This document shows positions 34,763-43,880 of a stretch of 64,000 nucleotides of DNA, piece after piece (within the stretch, counting starts at the first letter, position 1; every line of letters begins with the position of its first letter). Origin of the DNA: Hyphomicrobium sp. (GTDB lineage: Bacteria; Pseudomonadota; Alphaproteobacteria; Rhizobiales; Hyphomicrobiaceae); NCBI GenBank assembly GCA_003987725.1, contig RXJH01000003.1:433524-497523 (forward strand), given 5' to 3'. The notes under the pieces are model-generated. The model worked only from the letters and a program-made list of their open reading frames with translations, was not told where the DNA came from and did no database searches. Made by a program: the position numbers and the translations under genes.

Positions 34763-35356
34763 ATGCCCCTCTTGGATCGCATTCTTCCCGAGATGACGTC
34801 GGCGACCTCGCGGCGCATGACCCCAACCGAGGTGCGGGACGACGTGCTTGCGCTATTGCGCGCGCGCTGGCACCTCCGCAATGCCACTTCGGTCGGCGAG
34901 CGCGTGAGAGTATGGGGACGCGTGATCGTTCGAAACGCCGGCACCATGGTCATAGGTCAGCGCGCAAGCCTGAGCTCGACTGCCGTCCCAATTCAGCTCA
35001 GCACCGAGCCCAACGGAAAGTTGGAAATAGGTGCGCGCACGTTCATGAATTACGGATGCTCGATTTCCGCTACCAAGCTCATCAGCATCGGTCCCGACTG
35101 CAAAATCGGCATGGACGTGCTCATTATGGACAACGATTACCATCAGATCGATCCCACCAAACGAGGCGTTCGACCGGCCTCGGCGCCCGTCATACTGGAG
35201 GAGAACGTGTGGCTTGGCGCGCGCGTCATCGTTCTAAGTGGCGTGACGATCGGAGCCGACAGTGTCGTTGCCGCGGGCAGTGTGGTGACGCGCGACATAC
35301 CACCAGGCTGTGTCGCGGCGGGGCAGCCTGCGAGAGTGATAAAATCAATCTCCTGA
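34763..35356 (+). CDS. LbH hexapeptide acyltransferase
   Basis: A 197-residue acyltransferase of the left-handed beta-helix type. Hexapeptide rungs run from about residue 65 (MVIGQRASLSS) to the end; LIMDNDYHQIDPTKRGVRPA holds the catalytic His; NVWLGARVIVLSGVTIGADS and AAGSVVTRDIPPGCVAAGQP close the domain. It probably O- or N-acetylates a sugar. The gene ends 115 bases before a convergent flippase gene. Confidence 0.9.
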   Translation: MPLLDRILPEMTSATSRRMTPTEVRDDVLALLRARWHLRNATSVGERVRVWGRVIVRNAGTMVIGQRASLSSTAVPIQLSTEPNGKLEIGARTFMNYGCSISATKLISIGPDCKIGMDVLIMDNDYHQIDPTKRGVRPASAPVILEENVWLGARVIVLSGVTIGADSVVAAGSVVTRDIPPGCVAAGQPARVIKSIS

Positions 35357-35470
35357 CGCCGGTAGACTTTCGGCCCTTCCGGGGCGCGATGGCGATCGTC
35401 CGCACAACGCGTGTCCGGCGAACCCAGGCCGGCCTAAAGCGCCGGATTGGCAGCAAACGCGCCGCGCACG

Positions 35471-37039
35471 CTAGGAATTTCCCAGCAGCCGCTTTGGACC
35501 GAAATTACGCAAAGCAGACAGCGCCAAATACATGGGTTGGGTCACTTTGAAGAGCACGATCGCCACGACCAGGTAGACCGTGAAAGAGAGTGACGAGGCG
35601 ATCAGAAACCTTGGCCATTGCGAGAGATCAAGGAGCAACGTTTCGCGCACGCCAAGTCCAACGGCGACCGCGATCAATCCCGCCACCGTTTGCGGGCCAA
35701 CGGCCGCCCATACGTCCTTGGCACCGATTCCCGCCGGCCGGCCGGCATAGGCCAATGCCGGTATGAACAGGATATAGATCGCAATTGCACTCGTTGCCGC
35801 CACCCCCATAAGCCCGAATGGGAGGCCAATAATGACGGCTGCAATTTGGCATACGGCGCTGAGCAAGCCCCACCGCATCCAGCGATCAGATCGACCCGTC
35901 GAGACGTGAAGCCATCCGAGCGTCCGTTCGGTCGCCTGAGCGATACCCCTGATGGCGAAGAGACACAGCACCGGTCCCGCAGGCGCCCATTTCTCACCGA
36001 GCAAGATCGTGACGACATCGGGCCCCGTCACCGCCAGCACCGCAAATGCGAGGGTAGACAAGAAGCTGACCGTCGACAGCGCAGCGGTCCACGATTTTCT
36101 GAACTCGACGAGGTTGCCTCTGAGCTTGCTGAGACTCGATACGGCGATGTTGTGCAGCGGCCCGATAAGTAAGTTGATGAGGTTCGTGTAGAAAAGGAAG
36201 GCGTTCTGGTAATACCCGAGCGTGCCGACTCCGTAGAAATAGCCGAGAGCAAGCCGGTCGAACGATTGGGCGAAAGTATCCGTCAACGTGAAGCCGGCGA
36301 CGCCCAGTCCAAATCGGACGGAGGCGTTGGTTTCTTTTGTTTGCTGTGGCCGTCCTGGTAACCACGGGCAAGCGATCCATGCGACCACGACAGTTAGAAC
36401 GGCCATCGCAACCGGTTTTGCGACGAGCGCCCAGTACCCCCACCCCGTAAGCGCCATGACAATGCTCAGGATGCTACTGATGCCGTTCGAGCAGATGTCG
36501 AGAATGGTGAGGCTGCGGAACTGCATCGCTCTTCGGAGCAACGCCAAATGTTGGGTCGAGATTCCGACCGCGATGAACGTCAGAGACGAGACCGCGGCAA
36601 TGCCGCTCAATGCGGGCTCATTGTAAAATTTGGCGATGAAGCCGCCGCTGGCGATGAGGAGAAGAGCCAATACAACGGCAATCGTGGCATTCAGCCAAAA
36701 AAGATAGCTGACTTCGGCCCGCGAAATATGGGTCTTCTGACTGGTGGCATCGGACGTCCCAAGATCGATGAGCATCGGCCCGAAACCGATGAGTGCAAAA
36801 ATCGTTGCCGTAAGCCCGAAGTCATGAGGGTCGAGCAGGCGCGCCAGCACAATCATCGATACAACTTGTGAACCAACGCTCACCAAGCGCCCGGCAACGA
36901 CGATCATCCCGCTGTGCAGAGAGGCACGGCCAAGGCCAGCCATCGGCTCGTTATCTTGGAAATATTTGTCGGTTTGGCTCAAAGAATCCGCCCGCTTTTC
37001 ATTTGCTTTCCGAGACGGTCCCTTGGCATCTGGCGCCAT
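35471..37039 (-). CDS. Wzx-type lipopolysaccharide/exopolysaccharide flippase (first of two)
   Basis: A 522-residue polytopic protein of the MATE/PST polysaccharide transporter superfamily with about 12-14 membrane segments. RLLDPHDFGLTATIFALIGF is the family motif after helix 1; TFAQSFDRLALGYFYGVGTL lies in the middle. It would move lipid-linked repeat units to the periplasmic side. The N-terminal 32 residues are polar and may not be translated; ATG at 36943 is an alternative. A second flippase is encoded at 48316-49812. Confidence 0.9.
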   Translation of the reverse strand: MAPDAKGPSRKANEKRADSLSQTDKYFQDNEPMAGLGRASLHSGMIVVAGRLVSVGSQVVSMIVLARLLDPHDFGLTATIFALIGFGPMLIDLGTSDATSQKTHISRAEVSYLFWLNATIAVVLALLLIASGGFIAKFYNEPALSGIAAVSSLTFIAVGISTQHLALLRRAMQFRSLTILDICSNGISSILSIVMALTGWGYWALVAKPVAMAVLTVVVAWIACPWLPGRPQQTKETNASVRFGLGVAGFTLTDTFAQSFDRLALGYFYGVGTLGYYQNAFLFYTNLINLLIGPLHNIAVSSLSKLRGNLVEFRKSWTAALSTVSFLSTLAFAVLAVTGPDVVTILLGEKWAPAGPVLCLFAIRGIAQATERTLGWLHVSTGRSDRWMRWGLLSAVCQIAAVIIGLPFGLMGVAATSAIAIYILFIPALAYAGRPAGIGAKDVWAAVGPQTVAGLIAVAVGLGVRETLLLDLSQWPRFLIASSLSFTVYLVVAIVLFKVTQPMYLALSALRNFGPKRLLGNS

Positions 37040-37402
37040 TCACCCGGAGTATTCCACGTCTTGTATGCCGCAAGTTGACTTCGAAGGTCTTACCGCAGCG
37101 GACCGCGTCATCCGCCTTTCGCTCCGAATGGACAGGATTTCGTCTTGCGTCGACAGCCACCAAATTCACTCAGAGATATTGATTAGCGATATTGAAATGG
37201 TGTCTTCGCTTTCCGCAGGCTCGGTAGATCGGGTTGACCCATTTTCGGCTCGGGGGACCTAAGCACATATTTCCTGATAGCATGTTGACCAAAATAGATG
37301 TGCCGGAAACTCAATCACGGACGTAGTAAAAAAGCGCCAATTTGAAGATCCGCGATCCATGGATGCGTACAAGCCGCACCCCCGTTCCTACACGCCGGTC
37401 CC
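37040..37402. other. intergenic gap, no gene seen
   Basis: 363 bases between the end of the GH9 gene and the start of the flippase gene, both leftward. A+T-rich patches near 37180 and 37300 could hold the flippase promoter. No good coding frame. Confidence 0.4.
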
Positions 37403-39439
37403 TCAATTCAGATATCGTGAGAGGGCCAAAATATAGGCTGCCTGGTATCCAGTGCTCGGTTCCGTGACCGCCCAGGAATTTGCGGGCCAGGAATCATTGA
37501 ACTGGAGGTAGGACTTGCCAGCCGGCTGATCCAACGGCGGCGAGAACCCACGGCGGCACAGCGAAAAAGAAGCAGCCATGTAGCATTTGTAGTTCGGCGA
37601 TCCCGAAGGGGCAAAGCAACACGGGTCGACGGCATAGGAGGGGTTTGGCCCGCCGACAAGATAGCCCGGCGCCGGGCCCGGATTTATTCCGCTGACTCTC
37701 GACCAGCGGCGGGAGCTGTTGGAGAACCAGGCGTGGTACATCGTTACCGCCGAATTCTCCGCACCCGCAGCCTTCATATTCGTCAGGTAGACGAGCCCGA
37801 GCGGGTTCACGCCATGGATATAATGAAGATACTCAGTTGCTGCAGATTTCGCGAGCGCCGCAACCTTCGGGTCGGGTGCGAATGACCCGAGGAGTTCGTA
37901 CAGCCTCGCCTGGGTCGCCTTTGAGAGATTGCTACCCCAGGTAAAGTCCTTCATCGGGGACCGGTACGGGTCCTTTTTATCGAGGACCATGGGCAACTGG
38001 TCGCCCTTTTGCATCATTGTGCTGACGAATTGCCCGATGATCGCCGATTTGACGGGAGCGCTGGCGTTCGGCAGTCGCGCGTAATGAAGCAATGCTTCCT
38101 GGCCGACAACGTCCCATTGCGATGGGCCCCATTGAGGCACGATAGACGTGAAGTTTGCCTCCGCGAACTTTCCGTATTCCTCGTCGCCCGTGATTTCGAA
38201 GAGATAGACAGCGGCTTCAAACCGCGCGGCTTGTCGATGAGCGTCATCCATTTCCTGCTGACCGGAAGCGAGACCCTGCGAACCGGGCTGCCTCCCGTCG
38301 TCGTTATTGTAGTAGACAACCTGCGGATTGGCCGTCGCCCAGGCCCACGCCGCTTTCGCTCGCTTAGCCAGGTCCTCCGCATACGCTTTCAATGCTGGTT
38401 CGGGGCGGGCGGAAAGCACTTTGGATGCGTAAGCAAAAACGGCCGCTCCCATGAGCGTGGCGCTGGTGGTCGGCGGACCGTAATAGCTCGGTCCCGTCGC
38501 AGCCGAAGGTGGGCTGGCTTCGGCCAGCGATTGAACGCAGAGCAAAGAACCATCGGCGTTCTGCATGCGTGTGAGCCAATCCAGGCCCCACTTCGCTTCG
38601 TCGAGAATGTCCGGAATTCCGTTTCCCGATTCCGGAATCTTATAGTCGTCTCCGAATGCGCTCGGATTTTCGTCGTAAGCGCGCAGCAGAGAGATGATGT
38701 TGCGCGCGGCCCAGCTCGTATATTTGTTGTAATCGCCGGCGTCGTACCATCCGCCTCGGAGGTCCTTGACTTGAGACGCATCTTCCTTCGCGAGCCATGC
38801 ATGGGAATAAGGGTCTTGTCCCGGACCCAGATGGCTAGCCCTGTCGGCCCATGATGCGCCAGCCGTCTCCGCCGTCTTTTCCATACCGGCGCGCTGGTAG
38901 AAGAACATCCGAACGGCGTGCTTCATGACGCGTCGGTAAACGTGATCGTCAATGTCGAACTCTACGGATCGAAGTTGGCTCTCGGTGTCGACAATCGCGT
39001 ATGTCCCCGGCGTTTCGACATCCGAAAAGTCGAACCACCAGACTTGGTCGCCTGACACGGCATCCGTCGCGCCGTTATTCCATGGCGTCGGACTTCCGCT
39101 CTTTACGACTTTTCCGCTGTCGCGTTCGACCACCTGGAGTTCGCGGCCGGGCTTGAAGGATGCGCTTTTATCGTATCCCGCCTGCGGGTTTCTAATAACG
39201 GCGACCTTGGTGCCTTTCGCCTGATAGCCGAACTGGTCGACGACGATGACGGGGATCGAGCCGTTGACGCCGAGCTTCAGTCCTTGGTTCCAGGACGTGT
39301 CGGTGCTCGGCTTATCTGCCGATGTGGAAGTAGCTGACTGCGCATCCGTAGCGGCGGCGTCAGGGCTCGCCATGGACCCGATGGAGATCCACAGCGCCAA
39401 ACCGGAAAGCACCAACGCTCGCGTCGGTTTCGAAGTCAT
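37403..39439 (-). CDS. secreted glycoside hydrolase family 9 endoglucanase-like protein
   Basis: A 678-residue protein with a signal peptide (ALVLSGLALWISIGSMASPDA), an N-terminal Ig-like domain of CelD type (about residues 60-160; IPVIVVDQFGYQAKGTKVAV) and a GH9 (alpha/alpha)6 catalytic domain: RGGWYDAGDYNKYTSW carries the catalytic-base Asp pair, YIHGVNPLGLVYLTN and MYHAWFSNSSRRW line the cleft, and NSWAVTEPSTGYQAAYI contains the acid Glu. GH9 enzymes cut beta-1,4-glucans. In an export locus it may trim or release the polymer. Overlaps the upstream GT4 gene by 4 bases, so expression is coupled to synthesis. Confidence 0.92.
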   Translation of the reverse strand: MTSKPTRALVLSGLALWISIGSMASPDAAATDAQSATSTSADKPSTDTSWNQGLKLGVNGSIPVIVVDQFGYQAKGTKVAVIRNPQAGYDKSASFKPGRELQVVERDSGKVVKSGSPTPWNNGATDAVSGDQVWWFDFSDVETPGTYAIVDTESQLRSVEFDIDDHVYRRVMKHAVRMFFYQRAGMEKTAETAGASWADRASHLGPGQDPYSHAWLAKEDASQVKDLRGGWYDAGDYNKYTSWAARNIISLLRAYDENPSAFGDDYKIPESGNGIPDILDEAKWGLDWLTRMQNADGSLLCVQSLAEASPPSAATGPSYYGPPTTSATLMGAAVFAYASKVLSARPEPALKAYAEDLAKRAKAAWAWATANPQVVYYNNDDGRQPGSQGLASGQQEMDDAHRQAARFEAAVYLFEITGDEEYGKFAEANFTSIVPQWGPSQWDVVGQEALLHYARLPNASAPVKSAIIGQFVSTMMQKGDQLPMVLDKKDPYRSPMKDFTWGSNLSKATQARLYELLGSFAPDPKVAALAKSAATEYLHYIHGVNPLGLVYLTNMKAAGAENSAVTMYHAWFSNSSRRWSRVSGINPGPAPGYLVGGPNPSYAVDPCCFAPSGSPNYKCYMAASFSLCRRGFSPPLDQPAGKSYLQFNDSWPANSWAVTEPSTGYQAAYILALSRYLN

Positions 39440-40695
39440 GGGCGATTACCTCGCAAGCCGTCATCCAAGATTTGACGATAGAAACCTTCTAGCTTTTGCG
39501 CCGCGCTGGCCCAGGAGTAGCGCTGGACCGCAAGCTTTCGCGCCGCTTCGCCGATGCGGGCCGCCAGTCCGGGATCGCTCAGCAACCGGCCGACAGCATC
39601 GGCGAAGGCCTGCGGCTCATCCTCGATTAAAAGATCGCGACCGGGCTGAGCCTCGATTCCTTCGGCGCCGAGTTCGGTCGAGACGATGGCCTTTCCCATC
39701 GCCATCCCTTCGACGATCTTGAGGCGGGTGCCGCCGCCGAGACGAAGCGGCACGATCACTACCGCAGCTGACGCGAGGTGAGGCCGCAGGTCCGGCACGA
39801 ATCCGGTGAATTCGATCCGTGGCCCGGCCAGCGCCTTGAGCTGCGGCGGAGGGTTTTTGCCGACGATCTTCAGGCGCGCATCGGGATGGGCTTTGGCGAT
39901 CAACGGCCAGATGTTCTCGACGAAATGCAGCACGCCGTCGACGTTGGGAATGTAGGAAAGTAGTCCGAAGAAAAGCAGTGTACGGCCGTCGGACGGCGGA
40001 TCGGTCGGGCGCGGCTGATAGTAGTCGACGTCGGCGGCGTTGGGGATGACCGTCGTGTTTGCGTCCGGAACATCGGCGAGCACGCGCCGTTCGTCAGCGG
40101 CGCTGCAGAGATAAACGCCGTCGGCGTCGCGATAGGTCCCGAGTTCCTCTCTTCTGAGCTTCCGCCAGTTGACGCCGGCATAGAGGCGGCGGATCAGGCT
40201 GCTGCCCGAACGCGCGTACTGTCTAGCCAACTCGAAGTCGATGTTGTGCGAATCGACGACGAGGGCGGGCAGCCTCTCGCCAGCCGGAGCCTGACGAAGA
40301 TTGCAGTGGCCGAGAAATGAGAATTCGAGATTGACGATGTCAAACCGCTTCGCTCGCAGAACGCGGTCAAGCGCGGACTGGAGCGCTGGGACCGTGGCCC
40401 GCAACCTTTCAAAGCTTCGGGTCGAGACCAGCGACTGAAGCTGCTCCATCCGTTTCGTCGGCCCTTCGTGACTGTGAGGGTTCGGAACAAGCACCACCTC
40501 ACGGCAATAGGCCTGCATGGCCTTCCGGCTCTCATCTTCGTCGAACTCATCGTCGACCAGCATCACGGCTGTGAGATCGTGGCGCTCAGCCAGTTGGGTC
40601 ATCAGACCATGGATGCGCGCTTGCGCACCAAAGCGCGGAGGACTGGCGGGCATCTGGGAGACGTAGAGAACGCTGAGGCGTTCTGGATTACTCAT
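39436..40695 (-). CDS. glycosyltransferase family 4
   Basis: A 419-residue GT-B enzyme. The N-terminal VLYVSQMPASPPRFGAQARI and the middle VDSHNIDFELARQYARSG are typical of exopolysaccharide-associated GT4 proteins; the donor site is PLRLGGGTRLKIVEGMAMGK followed by TELGAEGIE. It is translationally coupled (ATGA) to the GH9 glucanase gene. Confidence 0.92.
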   Translation of the reverse strand: MSNPERLSVLYVSQMPASPPRFGAQARIHGLMTQLAERHDLTAVMLVDDEFDEDESRKAMQAYCREVVLVPNPHSHEGPTKRMEQLQSLVSTRSFERLRATVPALQSALDRVLRAKRFDIVNLEFSFLGHCNLRQAPAGERLPALVVDSHNIDFELARQYARSGSSLIRRLYAGVNWRKLRREELGTYRDADGVYLCSAADERRVLADVPDANTTVIPNAADVDYYQPRPTDPPSDGRTLLFFGLLSYIPNVDGVLHFVENIWPLIAKAHPDARLKIVGKNPPPQLKALAGPRIEFTGFVPDLRPHLASAAVVIVPLRLGGGTRLKIVEGMAMGKAIVSTELGAEGIEAQPGRDLLIEDEPQAFADAVGRLLSDPGLAARIGEAARKLAVQRYSWASAAQKLEGFYRQILDDGLRGNRP

Positions 40696-40834
40696 CCGGA
40701 TTCTCGGTCATACATTGTAGGCTGGAAGACGGGCCGCGACTGGCTTGTACAGTAGTCTGTCAATGTCTTTACGACGGTGTCAATAAGGCTGCATGACCAA
40801 CTTCCCTGTTGCCTGAATAGATTTCGCAAATACG

Positions 40835-41959
40835 CTAAATAGAACGTGGTTCGATACCCGCCATCTCTCGCGCGTTTTGACCCTCGAGCTTAATGCGCTT
40901 GGCAAGCGCCAAGCTCGGCCGTTCGATCAACCACCACATGCCCGCGGAAAACAGGACGCATCCGAAGATCACCACCACCCACCAGAAGGCTTCCGTTAAG
41001 GCCGACCGGCCCGTTAGGCCATAGCCGACGCGAAACAGAGCGCCGGAAACAGGATTATGGGTGAGGTAGAGAGAGTAGGAGATCAAACCCAAGAACTGTA
41101 GCCAGCGCCAACTCAACCAGTGGTAAATCCCGCCCGTTCGGGTCGCATACCACAATGTCATCGTCGTCAGAGCGGCGGCCAACGTCACCTCGTCCATCCG
41201 CACGGCAGCGCTCAAAACAAGTATTGCGACGTAGGAAAAATAATAGAGGGCCATCCGTGGATATTGCCACGTCCAATAGGCGCCGGCGCCGAGCAGGAAG
41301 CAATGCCATAGCGGCAGAAAGCTTCCGCGCCACGGCTCCCAGGTGACGATCCCAAGCGGCCACAGCAAACTTATCAATGCAGCCACCGCGACGCCGATGG
41401 CGGTTGCGCGCCCCTGCATGCCTTGAGCTGGATCGTTGCGTGTTGCAGCGAGAAGAAGGGCATATATCAGATAGAATTGCACCTCTTGGCAAAGCGTCCA
41501 GAAGATCGGACCAATTTCACGGAAGCCAAGTACTTCCTGCAAATAGAAGACATGCGCAACGAGCTGCCCCGTCGAAACCGACAGTGGCTCCTTGCCCTGA
41601 ACGAAGTGCGCCGAGATGGCGGCCATGCTGATCGTCAGCGCGATCGCGAACCAGTACGGCGGATCCAGCCGGACGGATCTACGAAGCAGAAATCTGCCCA
41701 CAAGAGGCAATGTCACGGAATATTTGCGCAGCGAATGTGCAATGACGAATCCGCTGAGGACGAAAAAGATCGCAATGCCAAGGTGCCCTTGCCGGACAAT
41801 ACATTCGAACCAAGCGGGAGCGGCCGCCATCAGGTTCGTGAGGTGATGACCTTCGTTGCAGTGATATAGAAAGACCGCGAGGGCAGCGACGCCCCGCAGA
41901 CCGTCTATCATTGCGAAACGGACTTTTTCCGGCGCGCCAATTGAGCTTCCTTCAGTCAT
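40835..41959 (-). CDS. acyltransferase family 3 (OafA/YrhL-like) membrane protein
   Basis: A 374-residue membrane acyltransferase with about ten membrane segments. The catalytic-type motif RGVAALAVFLYHCNE is near the N-terminus (R..R..AVF..H), then FFVLSGFVIAHSLRKY and RRSVRLDPPYWFAI. Such proteins acetylate or otherwise acylate sugars of surface polysaccharides using cytosolic acetyl-CoA. Thirty-three bases separate it from the DUF4910 gene upstream, so they are probably co-transcribed. Confidence 0.92.
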   Translation of the reverse strand: MTEGSSIGAPEKVRFAMIDGLRGVAALAVFLYHCNEGHHLTNLMAAAPAWFECIVRQGHLGIAIFFVLSGFVIAHSLRKYSVTLPLVGRFLLRRSVRLDPPYWFAIALTISMAAISAHFVQGKEPLSVSTGQLVAHVFYLQEVLGFREIGPIFWTLCQEVQFYLIYALLLAATRNDPAQGMQGRATAIGVAVAALISLLWPLGIVTWEPWRGSFLPLWHCFLLGAGAYWTWQYPRMALYYFSYVAILVLSAAVRMDEVTLAAALTTMTLWYATRTGGIYHWLSWRWLQFLGLISYSLYLTHNPVSGALFRVGYGLTGRSALTEAFWWVVVIFGCVLFSAGMWWLIERPSLALAKRIKLEGQNAREMAGIEPRSI

Positions 41960-41992
41960 GGGCCCCCGAAATTTCCGGTAATAACTCGTCAG

Positions 41993-43288
41993 CTATGCCT
42001 TCTTCAGAAGACCATGCTTTTCGAGCAACGCTGCCGCTGACGACACGTCCGCGAGAGTGAGACCGGCACGCTCGGCTATGTCGAGCAGCGAATGCTCACG
42101 ATCCGAAAGATTGAGCACCCACAGCATCGTCATGATGCGCGCCGCGCCGTCCTTATCTCCGCCGAGTGAGCCATAGAGACCACGCTTGCCCAAGTGCGGT
42201 TCGCCCTTCGGAGAGGTGTTCTCGTATTTCAAATTGTTTTCGATAACGCCGAGGGCTTCGGAGATGATTTCGTAGGATTCGCCAAGATACTTCGGCTTGA
42301 TGAAATCGAGATTGTCCGCCGACGTATGGTACTCCGGAAAGGTTCCCCATTTGCTGCGTTGGAAAAGTCCGATCGGCAGGTTGAATCCGGGAGAGCAATA
42401 TTGCCTCTCGTCATACCCGTACGGCGAGAAGTCGATCACGCTCGCCTGTTGCCCGAAGTTCTTCAGCACGCGTGCCATCGCCATGTCGATTTCGGCATTG
42501 CCGCGACGGCTTTTCTTATAGGTCGGACCACCGCCGTCGCCGACGCCGGAAACGATGATGCCGTGCTTTATGCGTGCGGCCTTGTCTTCGTTTTGCGATA
42601 GCCAGGTGAGGGCGCCGATTGATCCCGGAGCGAAGAGAAACCGGTAACTGTATCGCGTCTTCTGCTGAGCGATGGCCTTTGCGAGGTACGTCAGCAGCGC
42701 GAGTCCCGAGCAATTATCGTTGGCGAGCGACGGATGGCAAATATGTGCCGACAAAAGAACCTCGTCGTCGGTGTCGCCTCGATGCAGAAACTCTCCATAG
42801 GTCAGGAAGCCGTCCTTGAGCGTTGAATCGATGACGACTTCGTACGTATCGTCCTTGAGACTTTCGAGAAGCCGATGCGGCACGCAAAATCCCCAGTTCT
42901 CCGCGTAATACGAAGTGCGGTAAGGGATGAGGTCGGGCTGAAGCGGGAGCGAATGCAGATGCTTTTTCAATTCGGAGAGGGAGAGACGCGTTCGAACGGG
43001 CACGCTGTAGCTCACCACGTGCAAGTTCGATTGGGCGAAGTCGACGATCTTGTTGCCCGCGCTGTCTTTAATGTAGGCGTCACGAATGTTCCATTCTCGC
43101 GGCACCGTCCAGTCGAACGCCGGGGTCCCGGTCGCCACCTCATGGACATCAAGCTTAATGTGCTGCGCGAGGTGGCGGAGCGTTGCGCGAACGCCGTCGC
43201 CGGTGATACTTCGGCAAATCGGATAGATTTCAGTAGCTAGACTGTAGATGTCTCCGCCTATTTTCTCGGGGTCAGGCCGCAAGTCCAT
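41993..43288 (-). CDS. DUF4910/DUF2172 aminopeptidase-like protein with winged helix
   Basis: A 431-residue protein. It combines an N-terminal DUF2172-type insert (DWTVPREWNIRDAYIKDSAG), an M28-like peptidase core (VLLSAHICHPSLANDNCSGL with metal-ligand-type His and Asp, and PEYHTSADNLDFI near the C-terminal side) and a C-terminal winged helix (SLLDIAERAGLTLADVSSAA). The family is often found in polysaccharide loci together with cytidylyltransferase, PIG-L and C-methyltransferase genes, as here. Its substrate is not known; an amide on a sugar is possible. Divergent from the RmlC-like gene. Confidence 0.85.
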   Translation of the reverse strand: MDLRPDPEKIGGDIYSLATEIYPICRSITGDGVRATLRHLAQHIKLDVHEVATGTPAFDWTVPREWNIRDAYIKDSAGNKIVDFAQSNLHVVSYSVPVRTRLSLSELKKHLHSLPLQPDLIPYRTSYYAENWGFCVPHRLLESLKDDTYEVVIDSTLKDGFLTYGEFLHRGDTDDEVLLSAHICHPSLANDNCSGLALLTYLAKAIAQQKTRYSYRFLFAPGSIGALTWLSQNEDKAARIKHGIIVSGVGDGGGPTYKKSRRGNAEIDMAMARVLKNFGQQASVIDFSPYGYDERQYCSPGFNLPIGLFQRSKWGTFPEYHTSADNLDFIKPKYLGESYEIISEALGVIENNLKYENTSPKGEPHLGKRGLYGSLGGDKDGAARIMTMLWVLNLSDREHSLLDIAERAGLTLADVSSAAALLEKHGLLKKA

Positions 43289-43331
43289 CTGATAACCTTA
43301 TTGCCTCTGAATCGATCGCCGACGGGACAAC

Positions 43332-43880
43332 ATGCGCTTTCAAGCCACTCGACTGCAAGACGTCAAGCTAATCACGCTCGAACCGGTTATCGACGAGCGC
43401 GGCTACTTTGCGAGGACCTTCTGTGTCCACGAATTCGCCGCTGCGGGCCTCGCGACGGCATTCGTGCAGGGAAGCGTTTCCCGTACCTTGCAAGCCGGCA
43501 CCCTTCGCGGCATGCATTTTCAGCGTGCCCCGCATGAAGAGGTCAAATTGATCCGCTGCCTCGCAGGCGCAATTTATGATGTCTTGATAGACATCCGGTC
43601 GACGTCGCCGACCTATATGCAGTGGGAAGCATACAGGCTTAGTGCCGGCGACGGTCTGCAACTTTACGTGCCTCACGGGTTTGCTCACGGCTTTCAAGTG
43701 CTCGCTCCGGAAACGGAAGTCTCTTACCTGATGACGGAGTTCTATTCTGCCGGTGCATCCGACGGCATCCGCTACGACGATCCAGCGTTCAATATTTCCT
43801 GGCCGCTGCCGGTAACGGAAATCTCGGCAAAGGATGTGGGCTGGCCCGATTTCTCAGGAAAAGCGCCTGTCACTCGCTAA
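43332..43880 (+). CDS. RmlC-like dTDP-4-dehydrorhamnose 3,5-epimerase family protein
   Basis: A 182-residue cupin enzyme. Family residues are DERGYFARTFCVHEF, SVSRTLQAGTLRGMHFQ (catalytic His), LIRCLAGAIYDVLIDIR and YVPHGFAHGFQVL. It would epimerise or isomerise a 4-keto-6-deoxy sugar nucleotide. It is the only rightward gene in a block of leftward ones and overlaps the end of the convergent acyltransferase gene by 11 bases. No RmlA/RmlB/RmlD companions are present, so the sugar may be a CDP-linked one. Confidence 0.88.
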   Translation: MRFQATRLQDVKLITLEPVIDERGYFARTFCVHEFAAAGLATAFVQGSVSRTLQAGTLRGMHFQRAPHEEVKLIRCLAGAIYDVLIDIRSTSPTYMQWEAYRLSAGDGLQLYVPHGFAHGFQVLAPETEVSYLMTEFYSAGASDGIRYDDPAFNISWPLPVTEISAKDVGWPDFSGKAPVTR

